Assembly: GCA_913041025.1 (NCBI GenBank)
Contig: CAJWGQ010000003.1
Location: 1-59,286, forward strand
Origin: an uncultured Gammaproteobacteria bacterium
GTDB taxonomy: Bacteria > Pseudomonadota > Gammaproteobacteria > Pseudomonadales > Azotimanducaceae_A
Direction of reading: 5' to 3'
DNA length: 59,286 nt
Shown here: positions 52,676 to 59,286 of the stretch, one piece after another
Layout of the letters: every line of letters begins with the position of its first letter
Numbering within the stretch: the first letter of the stretch is position 1
The notes under the pieces: generated by a model
What the model was told of the DNA's origin: nothing
Database searches by the model: none
The model's input: only the letters and a program-made list of their open reading frames with translations
Program-made: the position numbers and the translations under genes

Positions 52676-53103
52676 GTAGTTATTATCTTAATGAAGGGTT
52701 GCCTAGACCTAAACCGAGTCCATTAGATGCGCCCTTTTGGGAAGGCCTGCAGAATAACGTATTGAAACTGCAATATTGTCAGTCCTGTGGTAGCTGGCAA
52801 TGGGGTCCAGAATGGATTTGTCATCATTGTCTCAGTGACAATTTGATATTTAGGGAAGTGAACCCAGAGGGGACGATATACAGCTACGAAAGGGTTTGGC
52901 ACCCGGTTCACCCGGCCCTCGCGGAACAAGGTGCCTACCTTATCGTTCTCGTGGAAATGCCTGAGGCTGGTAACGTCAGATTGGTTGGTAACCTAGTAGG
53001 TGATCCTCATCAAGTTGTTGAGATCGGAAAAGCAGTTAAAGGAGTCTTTGAACACCATGGTGGAGAGGAGCCTTATTCCCTATTGAATTGGGCTTTGGTT
53101 TAG
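52672..53103 (+). CDS. DUF35 Zn-ribbon/OB-fold partner protein
   Basis: A 143-residue protein with a rubredoxin-like zinc ribbon (LQYCQSCGSWQWGPEWICHHC, two CxxC pairs spaced as in DUF35) followed by an OB-fold (GTIYSYERVWHPVHPAL, AYLIVLVEMPEAGNVRLVGN). DUF35 proteins form complexes with thiolase-like enzymes and help bind the acyl-CoA. The ATG overlaps the stop of the thiolase-like gene by 4 bp, indicating a stoichiometric complex. Confidence 0.92.
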   Translation: MSSYYLNEGLPRPKPSPLDAPFWEGLQNNVLKLQYCQSCGSWQWGPEWICHHCLSDNLIFREVNPEGTIYSYERVWHPVHPALAEQGAYLIVLVEMPEAGNVRLVGNLVGDPHQVVEIGKAVKGVFEHHGGEEPYSLLNWALV

Positions 53104-53112
53104 AGCTGAGTG

Positions 53113-53138
53113 ATGCTGGGTCAATAAGATTCCAGCAT
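53113..53138 (+). terminator. Weak hairpin after the DUF35 gene
   Basis: ATGCTGG (53113-53119) can pair with CCAGCAT (53132-53138) around a 12-base loop, between convergent genes. There is no T tract, so it is only a possible terminator. Confidence 0.3.
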
Positions 53139-53148
53139 ACCCCATAGA

Positions 53149-54237
53149 TCAGAATTCCATGATGGCTCGGCCTTGAATTTCTCCTTTCTCCAAGGCTTCT
53201 GTTGCTAGGTTGATGTCCTCAAGCGCGTACCTTGCGGTAACCATGGATTCCAGATCCAGATCGCCGGTAGAGTGCCAGTCAAGGAAAGTTGGAAAGTCTT
53301 TGTCTGGAGCGCAAGAGCCGCCTATGCTTCCGATGAAATGTTTCTCGTTCACCAACATATCTATTGCATTAAGTTCGACACTCGTTGTCGGGACTCCAAC
53401 TAACACAGCGGTACCACCATCTGCTTTGCCGAAATGACCGCTTCTGCAGGCAGGAACAATCTGTTCCATTGTGGTTTTGATGCCTATGCAATCAAAGGCA
53501 AAGTCTGCTCCCGAAACGGGCCTGCCTTGCATCGTATATTTGCCCGACTGAGCGGTTAGCTCGTGGATAGCCTGAATCGGATCCTGGTTTTTGGCGTTCA
53601 CTGTATGAGTGGCACCAAAGGACTTGGCGAAAGCCAGTTTTTCATCGTCTAGATCTATAGCAATGATCGGGTCCGCGCCAACTTTTTTAGCCGCAACTAC
53701 AGCTGATAGACCTACCCCGCCAACTCCAAATATGGAAACGCTTTGACCAGCTTTTACCTTGGCCGTGTTGATTACGGCGCCAGCACCCGTCATTACGGCG
53801 CAGCCAATGATTGATGTCACGTCCTTTTTGATGGCTGGATCGACCTTCACTACGAACTGTTGATCTGCAATTGTATGGTCAGCCCAAGTGAAGACATTTT
53901 GTGCTACGGCTGTGCCGTCGAAGACTGAAAGTGAAATCGGTTCTGGCGGTATGGATGATTCATCGACATTTCTGGGGACCCAGGTCACCATGACGGTATC
54001 TCCTTCGCTCACATGACTAACCTCATCTCCCACCTTTGTTACCACACCGGTAGATTCGTGGCCCAGTAAAACGGGCGTTTTCCTTGGAGCGTGAATCTGG
54101 TGCAACTGTGAGTGACAGATTCCAGAGGCATATTGTTTGACGATTACTTGGTTTGGTTTCGGATCAGGTAAAAGAACTTCTTCAATTCTTAAAGTAGGAG
54201 AGTCTTGGGGTAGTATCGCGATATTCGCTTTTGTCAT
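53149..54237 (-). CDS. Zinc-containing alcohol dehydrogenase lacking the structural zinc loop
   Basis: A 362-residue medium-chain dehydrogenase. Catalytic zinc ligands are in SGICHSQLHQIH, LLGHESTG and IIGCAVMTGAG, and the NAD(P) fold is VSIFGVGGVGLSAVVAA. The four-cysteine structural zinc lobe present in FrmA-like enzymes is replaced here by a cysteine-free stretch between WVPRNVDESS and the FTWADH region. It probably oxidises an alcohol; the substrate is unknown. It is divergent from the GST gene. Confidence 0.9.
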   Translation of the reverse strand: MTKANIAILPQDSPTLRIEEVLLPDPKPNQVIVKQYASGICHSQLHQIHAPRKTPVLLGHESTGVVTKVGDEVSHVSEGDTVMVTWVPRNVDESSIPPEPISLSVFDGTAVAQNVFTWADHTIADQQFVVKVDPAIKKDVTSIIGCAVMTGAGAVINTAKVKAGQSVSIFGVGGVGLSAVVAAKKVGADPIIAIDLDDEKLAFAKSFGATHTVNAKNQDPIQAIHELTAQSGKYTMQGRPVSGADFAFDCIGIKTTMEQIVPACRSGHFGKADGGTAVLVGVPTTSVELNAIDMLVNEKHFIGSIGGSCAPDKDFPTFLDWHSTGDLDLESMVTARYALEDINLATEALEKGEIQGRAIMEF

Positions 54238-54288
54238 CTTTCACCTAATTCGATTTATACTTTATGCTATTCCTTCGAAGGTAGATTT

Positions 54289-54315
54289 GCTAGCGACCTG
54301 CTTAAGTCCGCTAGC
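54289..54315. promoter_or_regulatory. Inverted repeat between alcohol dehydrogenase and GST genes
   Basis: GCTAGCG (54289-54295) and CGCTAGC (54309-54315) form a 7-bp inverted repeat with a 13-base spacer, centred 20 bp apart, in the 111-bp divergent promoter region. Two-turn spacing suits a dimeric repressor, though none is encoded here. Confidence 0.3.
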
Positions 54316-54348
54316 GAAATGAGTTAACAAAAAATAGGAAGAAATAGT

Positions 54349-54957
54349 ATGAAATTGCATGAATCGCCGTCTCCTAATGCGAGGAGGGTAACTGTTTTCA
54401 TGGCAGAAAAAGGAATCGAGTGTGAAAAGGTATCGGTTGATATCCGTGGAGGCGAGAATATTCAATCAGAGTATTTGAGAAAAAATCCGGCCGGGCGAGT
54501 TCCTGTTTTAGAATTAGATGATGGCTCATTTATCTCGGAATCCATGGCTATTTGTCGATACCTGGAAGCAATTCAACCTGAACCGAATCTATTTGGTGTG
54601 AGTGCAATCGAGATTGCGAATGTGGAAATGTGGCAGAGACGGGTCGAGTTAAATTTATTTTCAGAAATTGCTGGTGCTTTTCGGAATATCACGGGTTTTT
54701 TTAAAGATCGAGAAACCTGTGTTGAGGAGTGGGGCCGGGTTTGCGCAGAAAAAGCGCCTAAGGCTCTCTCGATGTTTGATGATCAATTATCGATCAATGA
54801 GTATTTGGCTGGAGAACGCTTTACGGTCGCCGATATTACTCTTGCTATCACGCTTGATTTCGCAGAAATGGTCAAAGTCGCGCCTTTGCCGACTTTGGAT
54901 AATATTTCCAGATGGCGCGAAGGAGTAGTTGCCCGAGCTAGCTTGGCTGCAAACTAA
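54349..54957 (+). CDS. Glutathione S-transferase
   Basis: A 202-residue GST. The N-terminal thioredoxin-like domain has SPSPNARRVTVFMAEKGI (the active-site Ser/Asn is the likely glutathione activator), NPAGRVPVLELDDGSFISES with the cis-Pro and glutathione-binding ESMAICRYLE, and the helical C-domain ends GERFTVADITLAITLDFAEM. It probably conjugates or isomerises an electrophile in the cytosol. It ends 7 bp before the stop of the convergent mevalonate operon. Confidence 0.92.
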   Translation: MKLHESPSPNARRVTVFMAEKGIECEKVSVDIRGGENIQSEYLRKNPAGRVPVLELDDGSFISESMAICRYLEAIQPEPNLFGVSAIEIANVEMWQRRVELNLFSEIAGAFRNITGFFKDRETCVEEWGRVCAEKAPKALSMFDDQLSINEYLAGERFTVADITLAITLDFAEMVKVAPLPTLDNISRWREGVVARASLAAN

Positions 54958-54964
54958 GTTTATC

Positions 54965-57220
54965 TCAACCTATTGAATAGGGCAGGGTCTTGTACCCTGC
55001 TTTGTTCATCGCGGCTTCTATTGCATCTTTGTTGTCTTGGCAAAGGGCGATCATAGAACCGCCTCCGCCTCCACCCGTAAGTTTTGCACCAAGTGCTCCG
55101 TGACTTCTAGCAATATGAACCAACTCCTCTAGTTCTGGAGTGGAAAGCTGCAAAGCGTTGAGGTAGCCGTGGCAAATATTCATGAGTTCGCCCAATTCTT
55201 CGACCTTTCCTGTTTTCAAACAATCGAGACCAGATAGCGTTAATTGCGCGATTTGATCGAATAAAGACTCGTAACGTTCTGGCGACTGTGTCCATGCGTT
55301 CCTCACTTTAGTAACCGTTTCTGCTGTTAGGCTTTCCATTCCCGTAATCCCTACTACTAGCTCGATGGGTTGTCCGAGGTTTATTTCTTCGAACGTTGGC
55401 TGACCCTCCGCATTTGTATAGAAGAGGGCGCTTCCGAAGGTTGCGACCGTGTTATCTACGCCCGAAGGTGTTCCATGTGCTGCCTTCTCGCATTCGTAAG
55501 CGAGCTCATTTATTTTTTGGTCAGACAGTTTGGTGCTAAAGTGGTGATCGATTGCCCTGATGATTGCTACCGCAAGAGCCGATGAGCCTCCAAGACCCAT
55601 CGCTTTAGGCACATTTGGAAACACATCAATTTCCATGTTGGCATCATCAAGCCCCATTTTTTGAATGACATCGGCCAGTATCCCCGCGAAGCCCTGTGCG
55701 TTTACCTTGACCTTTTGTTCTAGGCCCCACCTTGGGATGATGATGTTAATACCGTCGCCTGATTTGTCCGATCTGACTGAAGCCTCCACGGCTAGTGGGA
55801 TTGGCAGTGCTATCGCCGGGCGCCCATACACTACGGCGTGTTCTCCTAGGAGTATGATTTTTCCGCAAGCTGACTGTCGTTCACTTGTCTCAGGCCGTGT
55901 TATTTTTCTGGCTAGGTTGCCAGCTATTTCCTTTGCCTTCCAGACTTTGATCTCTCCGGATTCGATCAACTGATCGACTACAGCTTCGAAATATTCATCA
56001 TTAACACCGGCGCTGCTTGCGACGCTGCGAGCATGGAGGGTCATGTGGTTTTGCTGAATACCATCGGTTGAAAGCGATCTAAGAGCTGCAAAATTTTGTG
56101 CCAGCCCAACTGATGCCATTATGCCTGCAAGCTCAGAAGCGCTAGGAGAACCAAGCAGACGGTGGTTTATCTTGACGCTAGGATTAGTCTCAAGAGATCC
56201 GCCTACAGTTCCTACTTTCATTGGAATCGTAATTTCACCGATCAGATCTCCGTGTTCGCCTGGATACCATTCGGTTAATGCTTTGTAGTGACCCTCCTTT
56301 GCGGCATAAGCATGGGCTGCGGCTTCGATTGCTCTCCAATCGTTGCCAGTTGCAATTGCTACTGCGTCCACGCCATTCATGATGCCTTTGTTATGGGTTG
56401 CTGCTCTGTAGGGATCGACTAGCGCAAGGTCATTGGCAAGCACTATCCCGTCTCTCACCTCTTCACCGGAGAATCCTTTACCTGCAAGATTTATCGTGGG
56501 TATCTCAACTTTAACCTTTGCGATAGCTCTGTCCGTTAAGTTAGAAAGAATTCTTAGAAAGACCTTTCCTTGTGTCAGTGTTTCTACGAGCGATGCGACA
56601 GCTTCGCACATTGCGTTAACTAAATTAGCCCCCATGGCTTCTCGCGTGTCGACTAGAAGATGCACTACGACCATGTTTCTGGAGTCATGTGTGGCTTTAT
56701 GCTGATAGACCTCAATATCGAGTACTCCGCCACCTCTAGCTACCATTTTAGGATGCAGACTATTTGCTAATGAAATTATTTCAGATTTCTTCTCTTCGAC
56801 ATTTTTAACGGCAAGTCCAGGGTCGCCTGAAATGACAGACTGTACCTGTCCTATTAATATTGTGTCGACTTCGTTTGTCGTAAAACCGCCACTTAGGCGC
56901 GAGATTCTCGCGGCTCCTGAGAGTCCAGCTACGATAGAGGGTTCTTCTACCGCTAGAGGCACCACATAATCCTGATTGTTGATCAGGAAATTAAGAGCAA
57001 CCCCCATAGGTAAGCCAAAAACCCCCACAACGTTCTCAATCATTTTGTCGGCCACATTGATATTTAGTTGGTGGTCAGAGCTCGTCAGTTGACGAACATC
57101 GCTGGATGAAAGGATGCCCTTCTCGTGTAACGCGCTTATTCTTTCAAGAATTGTCATCTTAAAAAAATTGGGGATTCGTGATTTACCTGATGATTCGTTT
57201 TTAGGTCGCTTTGACGCCAT
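54965..57220 (-). CDS. Fused HMG-CoA reductase (class II) - mevalonate kinase
   Basis: A 751-residue bifunctional protein. Residues about 15-435 are a class II HMG-CoA reductase: VEEPSIV with catalytic Glu92/93, THNKGIMNG with Lys278, GNDWRA with Asp294 and MTLHARSVA with His396. Residues about 452-751 are a GHMP mevalonate kinase: GKIILLGEHAVVYGRPAIAL (453-472), the phosphate loop AMGLGGSSALAVAI (540-553), the catalytic-Asp segment HGTPSGVDNTVATFG (582-596, Asp589) and GAKLTGGGGGGSMIAL. One chain would make mevalonate and phosphorylate it. Its start overlaps the upstream kinase gene by 20 bp. The usual bacterial fusion is thiolase-HMGR (MvaE); I know of no characterised HMGR-kinase fusion. 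Confidence 0.93.
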   Translation of the reverse strand: MASKRPKNESSGKSRIPNFFKMTILERISALHEKGILSSSDVRQLTSSDHQLNINVADKMIENVVGVFGLPMGVALNFLINNQDYVVPLAVEEPSIVAGLSGAARISRLSGGFTTNEVDTILIGQVQSVISGDPGLAVKNVEEKKSEIISLANSLHPKMVARGGGVLDIEVYQHKATHDSRNMVVVHLLVDTREAMGANLVNAMCEAVASLVETLTQGKVFLRILSNLTDRAIAKVKVEIPTINLAGKGFSGEEVRDGIVLANDLALVDPYRAATHNKGIMNGVDAVAIATGNDWRAIEAAAHAYAAKEGHYKALTEWYPGEHGDLIGEITIPMKVGTVGGSLETNPSVKINHRLLGSPSASELAGIMASVGLAQNFAALRSLSTDGIQQNHMTLHARSVASSAGVNDEYFEAVVDQLIESGEIKVWKAKEIAGNLARKITRPETSERQSACGKIILLGEHAVVYGRPAIALPIPLAVEASVRSDKSGDGINIIIPRWGLEQKVKVNAQGFAGILADVIQKMGLDDANMEIDVFPNVPKAMGLGGSSALAVAIIRAIDHHFSTKLSDQKINELAYECEKAAHGTPSGVDNTVATFGSALFYTNAEGQPTFEEINLGQPIELVVGITGMESLTAETVTKVRNAWTQSPERYESLFDQIAQLTLSGLDCLKTGKVEELGELMNICHGYLNALQLSTPELEELVHIARSHGALGAKLTGGGGGGSMIALCQDNKDAIEAAMNKAGYKTLPYSIG

Positions 57221-58166
57221 TAAGGCTCATCTCCATATCAAGGTTTATAAATTTTAGAGCTGCAACTCGCTGACAGAATCTGCTCAAAGCCTCCGATTCG
57301 AAACCAAATGCGATACCAACATCGCCGCCACCAGCGCCGCAGGGCTTGTACACCAAACCCAGTTCGGATGCGATTCTATCTAACCTTTGATGCGGAGTGG
57401 TAAATATTTTTAACTTTCCAGCGTCATCAAAGTTTTTTAGGCATTCTTTGTAATGGGTTATTGCGTCTAGCGAAAAGCCATCGCCCGTTAATTTATCTGT
57501 AGCTAAACAAAGATCGCGAAGTGTTGTTCTTGTTTTTGAATTTTTGATCAATTCAAAATGGGCTAGATGGTCGCGAGTGTTTGAGGATTGCCCCGTCCAG
57601 ACGGCCCGCCATTGTAGCGCCTCTGGGAGACTATGAGGACTTATGCTCAATCCGGTTTTTTTCTGGAAGCTGATTACTCCTCCATGCCAGCTGGTGGCGA
57701 CATCTATGCCGCTTCCAGACCCCTTTTGCCAATGATGGTGTATCGCAAGAGCATCTTCTAGCGACGCTTCCTTGTCGAGCATTTTGCTCAGTGCCAAGTA
57801 GGTTGCCGTAATTAATGCAGCTGAAGACCCCAAACCAAACTTGCTTTGATCGAAGTAAAACTCCGACGTGTCCGAATGTATGGAAAAGGGGGTGTGATAG
57901 TCAGTGAACCCAAGTTGTTTCAAGCAAAGCTCGGCAAATTCACTTGTCGGTACGGTGCAAAAATCTGGTTCAAAGACATGTAGCCCTGGAGTGCTGAAGC
58001 CTGAGGACAGAAATCCCCAGCCTGCCTGGGTCGCACTTAAGGATATCCTCGAGAAACGATCTATTGCCATGGATACAGCCGGGGCTCCTTCGAGAACGGC
58101 ATATTCACCCCACAGAATTATTTTCCCTGGGGCACTGACTTCAATTTTGTATGATTTCGGCTTCAT
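57201..58166 (-). CDS. Phosphomevalonate kinase (GHMP family)
   Basis: A 321-residue GHMP kinase. APGKIILWGEYAVLEGAPAV is near the N-terminus, the phosphate loop is FGLGSSAALITATYLALS, the catalytic Asp is in KGSGSGIDVATSWHGG and the C-terminal glycine motif is KPCGAGGGDVGIAFG. The WGEYAVLEG and SGSGIDVA forms are typical of ERG8-like phosphomevalonate kinases, and position in the pathway operon supports this. It makes mevalonate 5-diphosphate. It overlaps mvaD by 26 bp upstream and the fusion gene by 20 bp downstream, showing tight translational coupling. Confidence 0.88.
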   Translation of the reverse strand: MKPKSYKIEVSAPGKIILWGEYAVLEGAPAVSMAIDRFSRISLSATQAGWGFLSSGFSTPGLHVFEPDFCTVPTSEFAELCLKQLGFTDYHTPFSIHSDTSEFYFDQSKFGLGSSAALITATYLALSKMLDKEASLEDALAIHHHWQKGSGSGIDVATSWHGGVISFQKKTGLSISPHSLPEALQWRAVWTGQSSNTRDHLAHFELIKNSKTRTTLRDLCLATDKLTGDGFSLDAITHYKECLKNFDDAGKLKIFTTPHQRLDRIASELGLVYKPCGAGGGDVGIAFGFESEALSRFCQRVAALKFINLDMEMSLNGVKAT

Positions 58167-59088
58167 CGCCTATTTCGCAGCTGGTAATGTTCTTGCTGCC
58201 TACCACGGAAGCAAGAGCTTCGATTACTTTGGCTTCACTTTCTGGAAGGCATATTGCTTTAACTTGGGGGCCAGCGTCCGTTGTAAAGAAGACGGCCTGC
58301 CCAGAATTACGAAGTTCACGTATTAGTTGAATACAGGCCAGAGTAGCAGGTGCCCAATAGATTAGTGGGGGATCACTAGAGATCATTGTTGCGATCATTT
58401 TCAAGCAGTTTTTTTCTGATAAATCGGCCAGCTTGTCGAAATCCCTATTTCTGATCGCTGTGAGGGCTTCATCGAAATCCTTCTGTGCTTCGTTAACCCA
58501 TGATTGGTAAAAAGGAGAAGTGAATCGTGTGATTTCCATCCCTTTGCTGGAACCAGTCTTTTTTTTCTCGATATTTATTGTCGCGATGACTATCCGTAGG
58601 GGCCAGTAATCACGTTTTACTATTGGCTCGGCCTCCCAGTCTGGACCTTGCAGGCCAACGAATCCTCCATGGATCGAACGGGCTGCGCTGGCCGAGCCTG
58701 TCCTTGCGATTGAGGATATTTTTCGTTTAGAAAAGCCCAAGGAGAAGTGAGTGTTTAGGGCCATGGTCAGAGCCGCGAACCCTGCAGCTGAGGAGGCTAG
58801 ACCAGCGCTGGTTGGGAAGTTATTTTCGGTTTCAATCCTAATATTCTTAACGCTATGTGTTTGTCGCAAGGAGTTTAAAAACTGTGAGATCTTTTCGTCT
58901 TGTACTGATTTTCCGTTGATGTAAAGAACGTCAATTTCGCTGGTTGAAATGGTTGTTCTTGTTGTCAATTTGGACAAGGTGATAGAAAGACTCGGCGTAG
59001 AGGGAAGATTTAGATCACTATTACTTTTACCCCAGTACTTTATAAGGGCGATGTTTGGATGGGCGAGCGCTGTTGTTGAATGAGTCAT
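58141..59088 (-). CDS. mvaD: Diphosphomevalonate decarboxylase
   Basis: From the ATG at 59088 (AAGGA five bases upstream) the protein has 315 residues: LAHPNIALIKYWGKSNSDLN, FPTSAGLASSAAGFAALTMA, GSASAARSIHGGFVGLQ and FTTDAGPQVKAICLPES with the catalytic Asp region. It converts mevalonate diphosphate to isopentenyl diphosphate with ATP. An open frame extends upstream to 59211, but that part overlaps the end of another gene and has no family similarity. First of three overlapping pathway genes. Confidence 0.94.
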   Translation of the reverse strand: MTHSTTALAHPNIALIKYWGKSNSDLNLPSTPSLSITLSKLTTRTTISTSEIDVLYINGKSVQDEKISQFLNSLRQTHSVKNIRIETENNFPTSAGLASSAAGFAALTMALNTHFSLGFSKRKISSIARTGSASAARSIHGGFVGLQGPDWEAEPIVKRDYWPLRIVIATINIEKKKTGSSKGMEITRFTSPFYQSWVNEAQKDFDEALTAIRNRDFDKLADLSEKNCLKMIATMISSDPPLIYWAPATLACIQLIRELRNSGQAVFFTTDAGPQVKAICLPESEAKVIEALASVVGSKNITSCEIGDEAEIIQN

Positions 59089-59093
59089 TATCC

Positions 59094-59286
59094 TTAGAAT
59101 TCTTCTGTTTCTTTCACTATTGTCTGCAGCTTCACAATAAAGTGATCGATTCGCTTCTGAGTAAATGGTAAATCTAAAGCGATGAATGCCATGCCAAGAG
59201 GGAACATCCAAAAACCAAGGATAGGTAAAAAGCCAAGAACACCGCCGATCATCAACAGAACGCCCAGTAAAGTTCGTAATCCGTAG
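59094..59286 (-). CDS. Small membrane protein, PGPGW-like (C-terminal part; N-terminus beyond the right edge)
   Basis: The minus strand is open from the right edge to a TAA at 59094-59096. The encoded tail reads LRTLLGVLLMIGGVLGFLPI, then LGFWMFPLGMAFIALDLP and a charged end KQTIVKETEEF-like. The pattern, a hydrophobic hairpin rich in Gly and Pro, resembles small PGPGW-type transmembrane proteins of proteobacteria. The stop is only 5 bp before the mvaD start, so it probably shares the transcript. No function is known, and the start is outside the window. Confidence 0.7.
   Translation of the reverse strand, partial: YGLRTLLGVLLMIGGVLGFLPILGFWMFPLGMAFIALDLPFTQKRIDHFIVKLQTIVKETEEF

Noticed and set aside
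59089..59211. N-terminal extension of MvaD by 41 residues
   Set aside because: The extension lies in another frame over the end of the membrane-protein gene, has no similarity to the family, and the ATG at 59088 has a good ribosome site.

Overview
The window is chromosomal DNA of an aerobic, probably marine, gammaproteobacterium. Indicators are the cmoA/cmoB wobble-uridine genes, an LptG-type LPS permease, an EnvZ/OmpR-type two-component pair, PPK1/Ppx, two TonB-dependent receptors and many acyl-CoA catabolic genes, at moderate GC. The gene order looks like a normal chromosome. I see no transposase, integrase, phage gene, CRISPR array, rRNA or tRNA. Species-level placement is not possible from the sequence alone.

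Layout. 1-1912: cmoB (cut by the left edge), a small secreted protein and cmoA. 2033-9448: a phosphate block of polyphosphate kinase, exopolyphosphatase, a TonB receptor and a beta-propeller phytase lipoprotein, with Pho-box-like sites before ppk and before the receptor. 9439-11903: M48 protease and LemA. 12012-16740: acyl-CoA dehydrogenase, flavin reductase, nitronate monooxygenase-like, luciferase-like monooxygenase and enoyl-CoA hydratase genes. 16798-21556: MATE exporter, a CinA-like/nucleotidyltransferase fusion, an alpha/beta hydrolase and a bacterial ANKH-like membrane protein. 21663-24322: second TonB receptor and YceI. 24360-26903: acyl-CoA dehydrogenase, SMP-30 lactonase and a glutathione peroxidase whose catalytic residue is encoded by an in-frame UGA. 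27114-31254: thiolase, a hypothetical gene plus two-component system, and a possible small RNA. 31377-35147: enoyl-CoA hydratase, paired MaoC hydratase subunits, SDR, YciI and an esterase. 35235-36179: ClpP-like protease and a small gene whose start codon abuts a perfect LexA box. 36189-45201: more acyl-CoA enzymes, ChaC, LptG+SulP, formaldehyde dehydrogenase, amidohydrolase, DDN-like oxidoreductase and sulfotransferase. 45263-54957: amidase, BCCT transporter with a methyltransferase, GMC oxidoreductase, thiolase+DUF35 pair, alcohol dehydrogenase and GST. 54965-59286: a mevalonate operon (mvaD, phosphomevalonate kinase, and a single protein fusing HMG-CoA reductase to mevalonate kinase).

How the genes fit together. 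The phosphate block reads as capture of phytate or another phosphorylated ligand, release of phosphate at the cell surface, and storage and turnover as polyphosphate. Four glutathione-linked genes (Sec-glutathione peroxidase, ChaC, FrmA, GST) point to a glutathione-based redox and formaldehyde defence. The many single dehydrogenases, hydratases, MaoC pairs, thiolases and the DUF35 partner suggest breakdown of branched or polycyclic acyl-CoA substrates. The mevalonate operon would supply IPP by a route unusual for gammaproteobacteria, which mostly use MEP.

Most notable observations: the UGA/selenocysteine glutathione peroxidase, which plain ORF calling truncates; the HMGR-mevalonate kinase fusion; the apparently leaderless LexA-controlled small gene; the phytase/TonB/Pho locus; the ANKH-like protein; and the possible sRNA after the histidine kinase.
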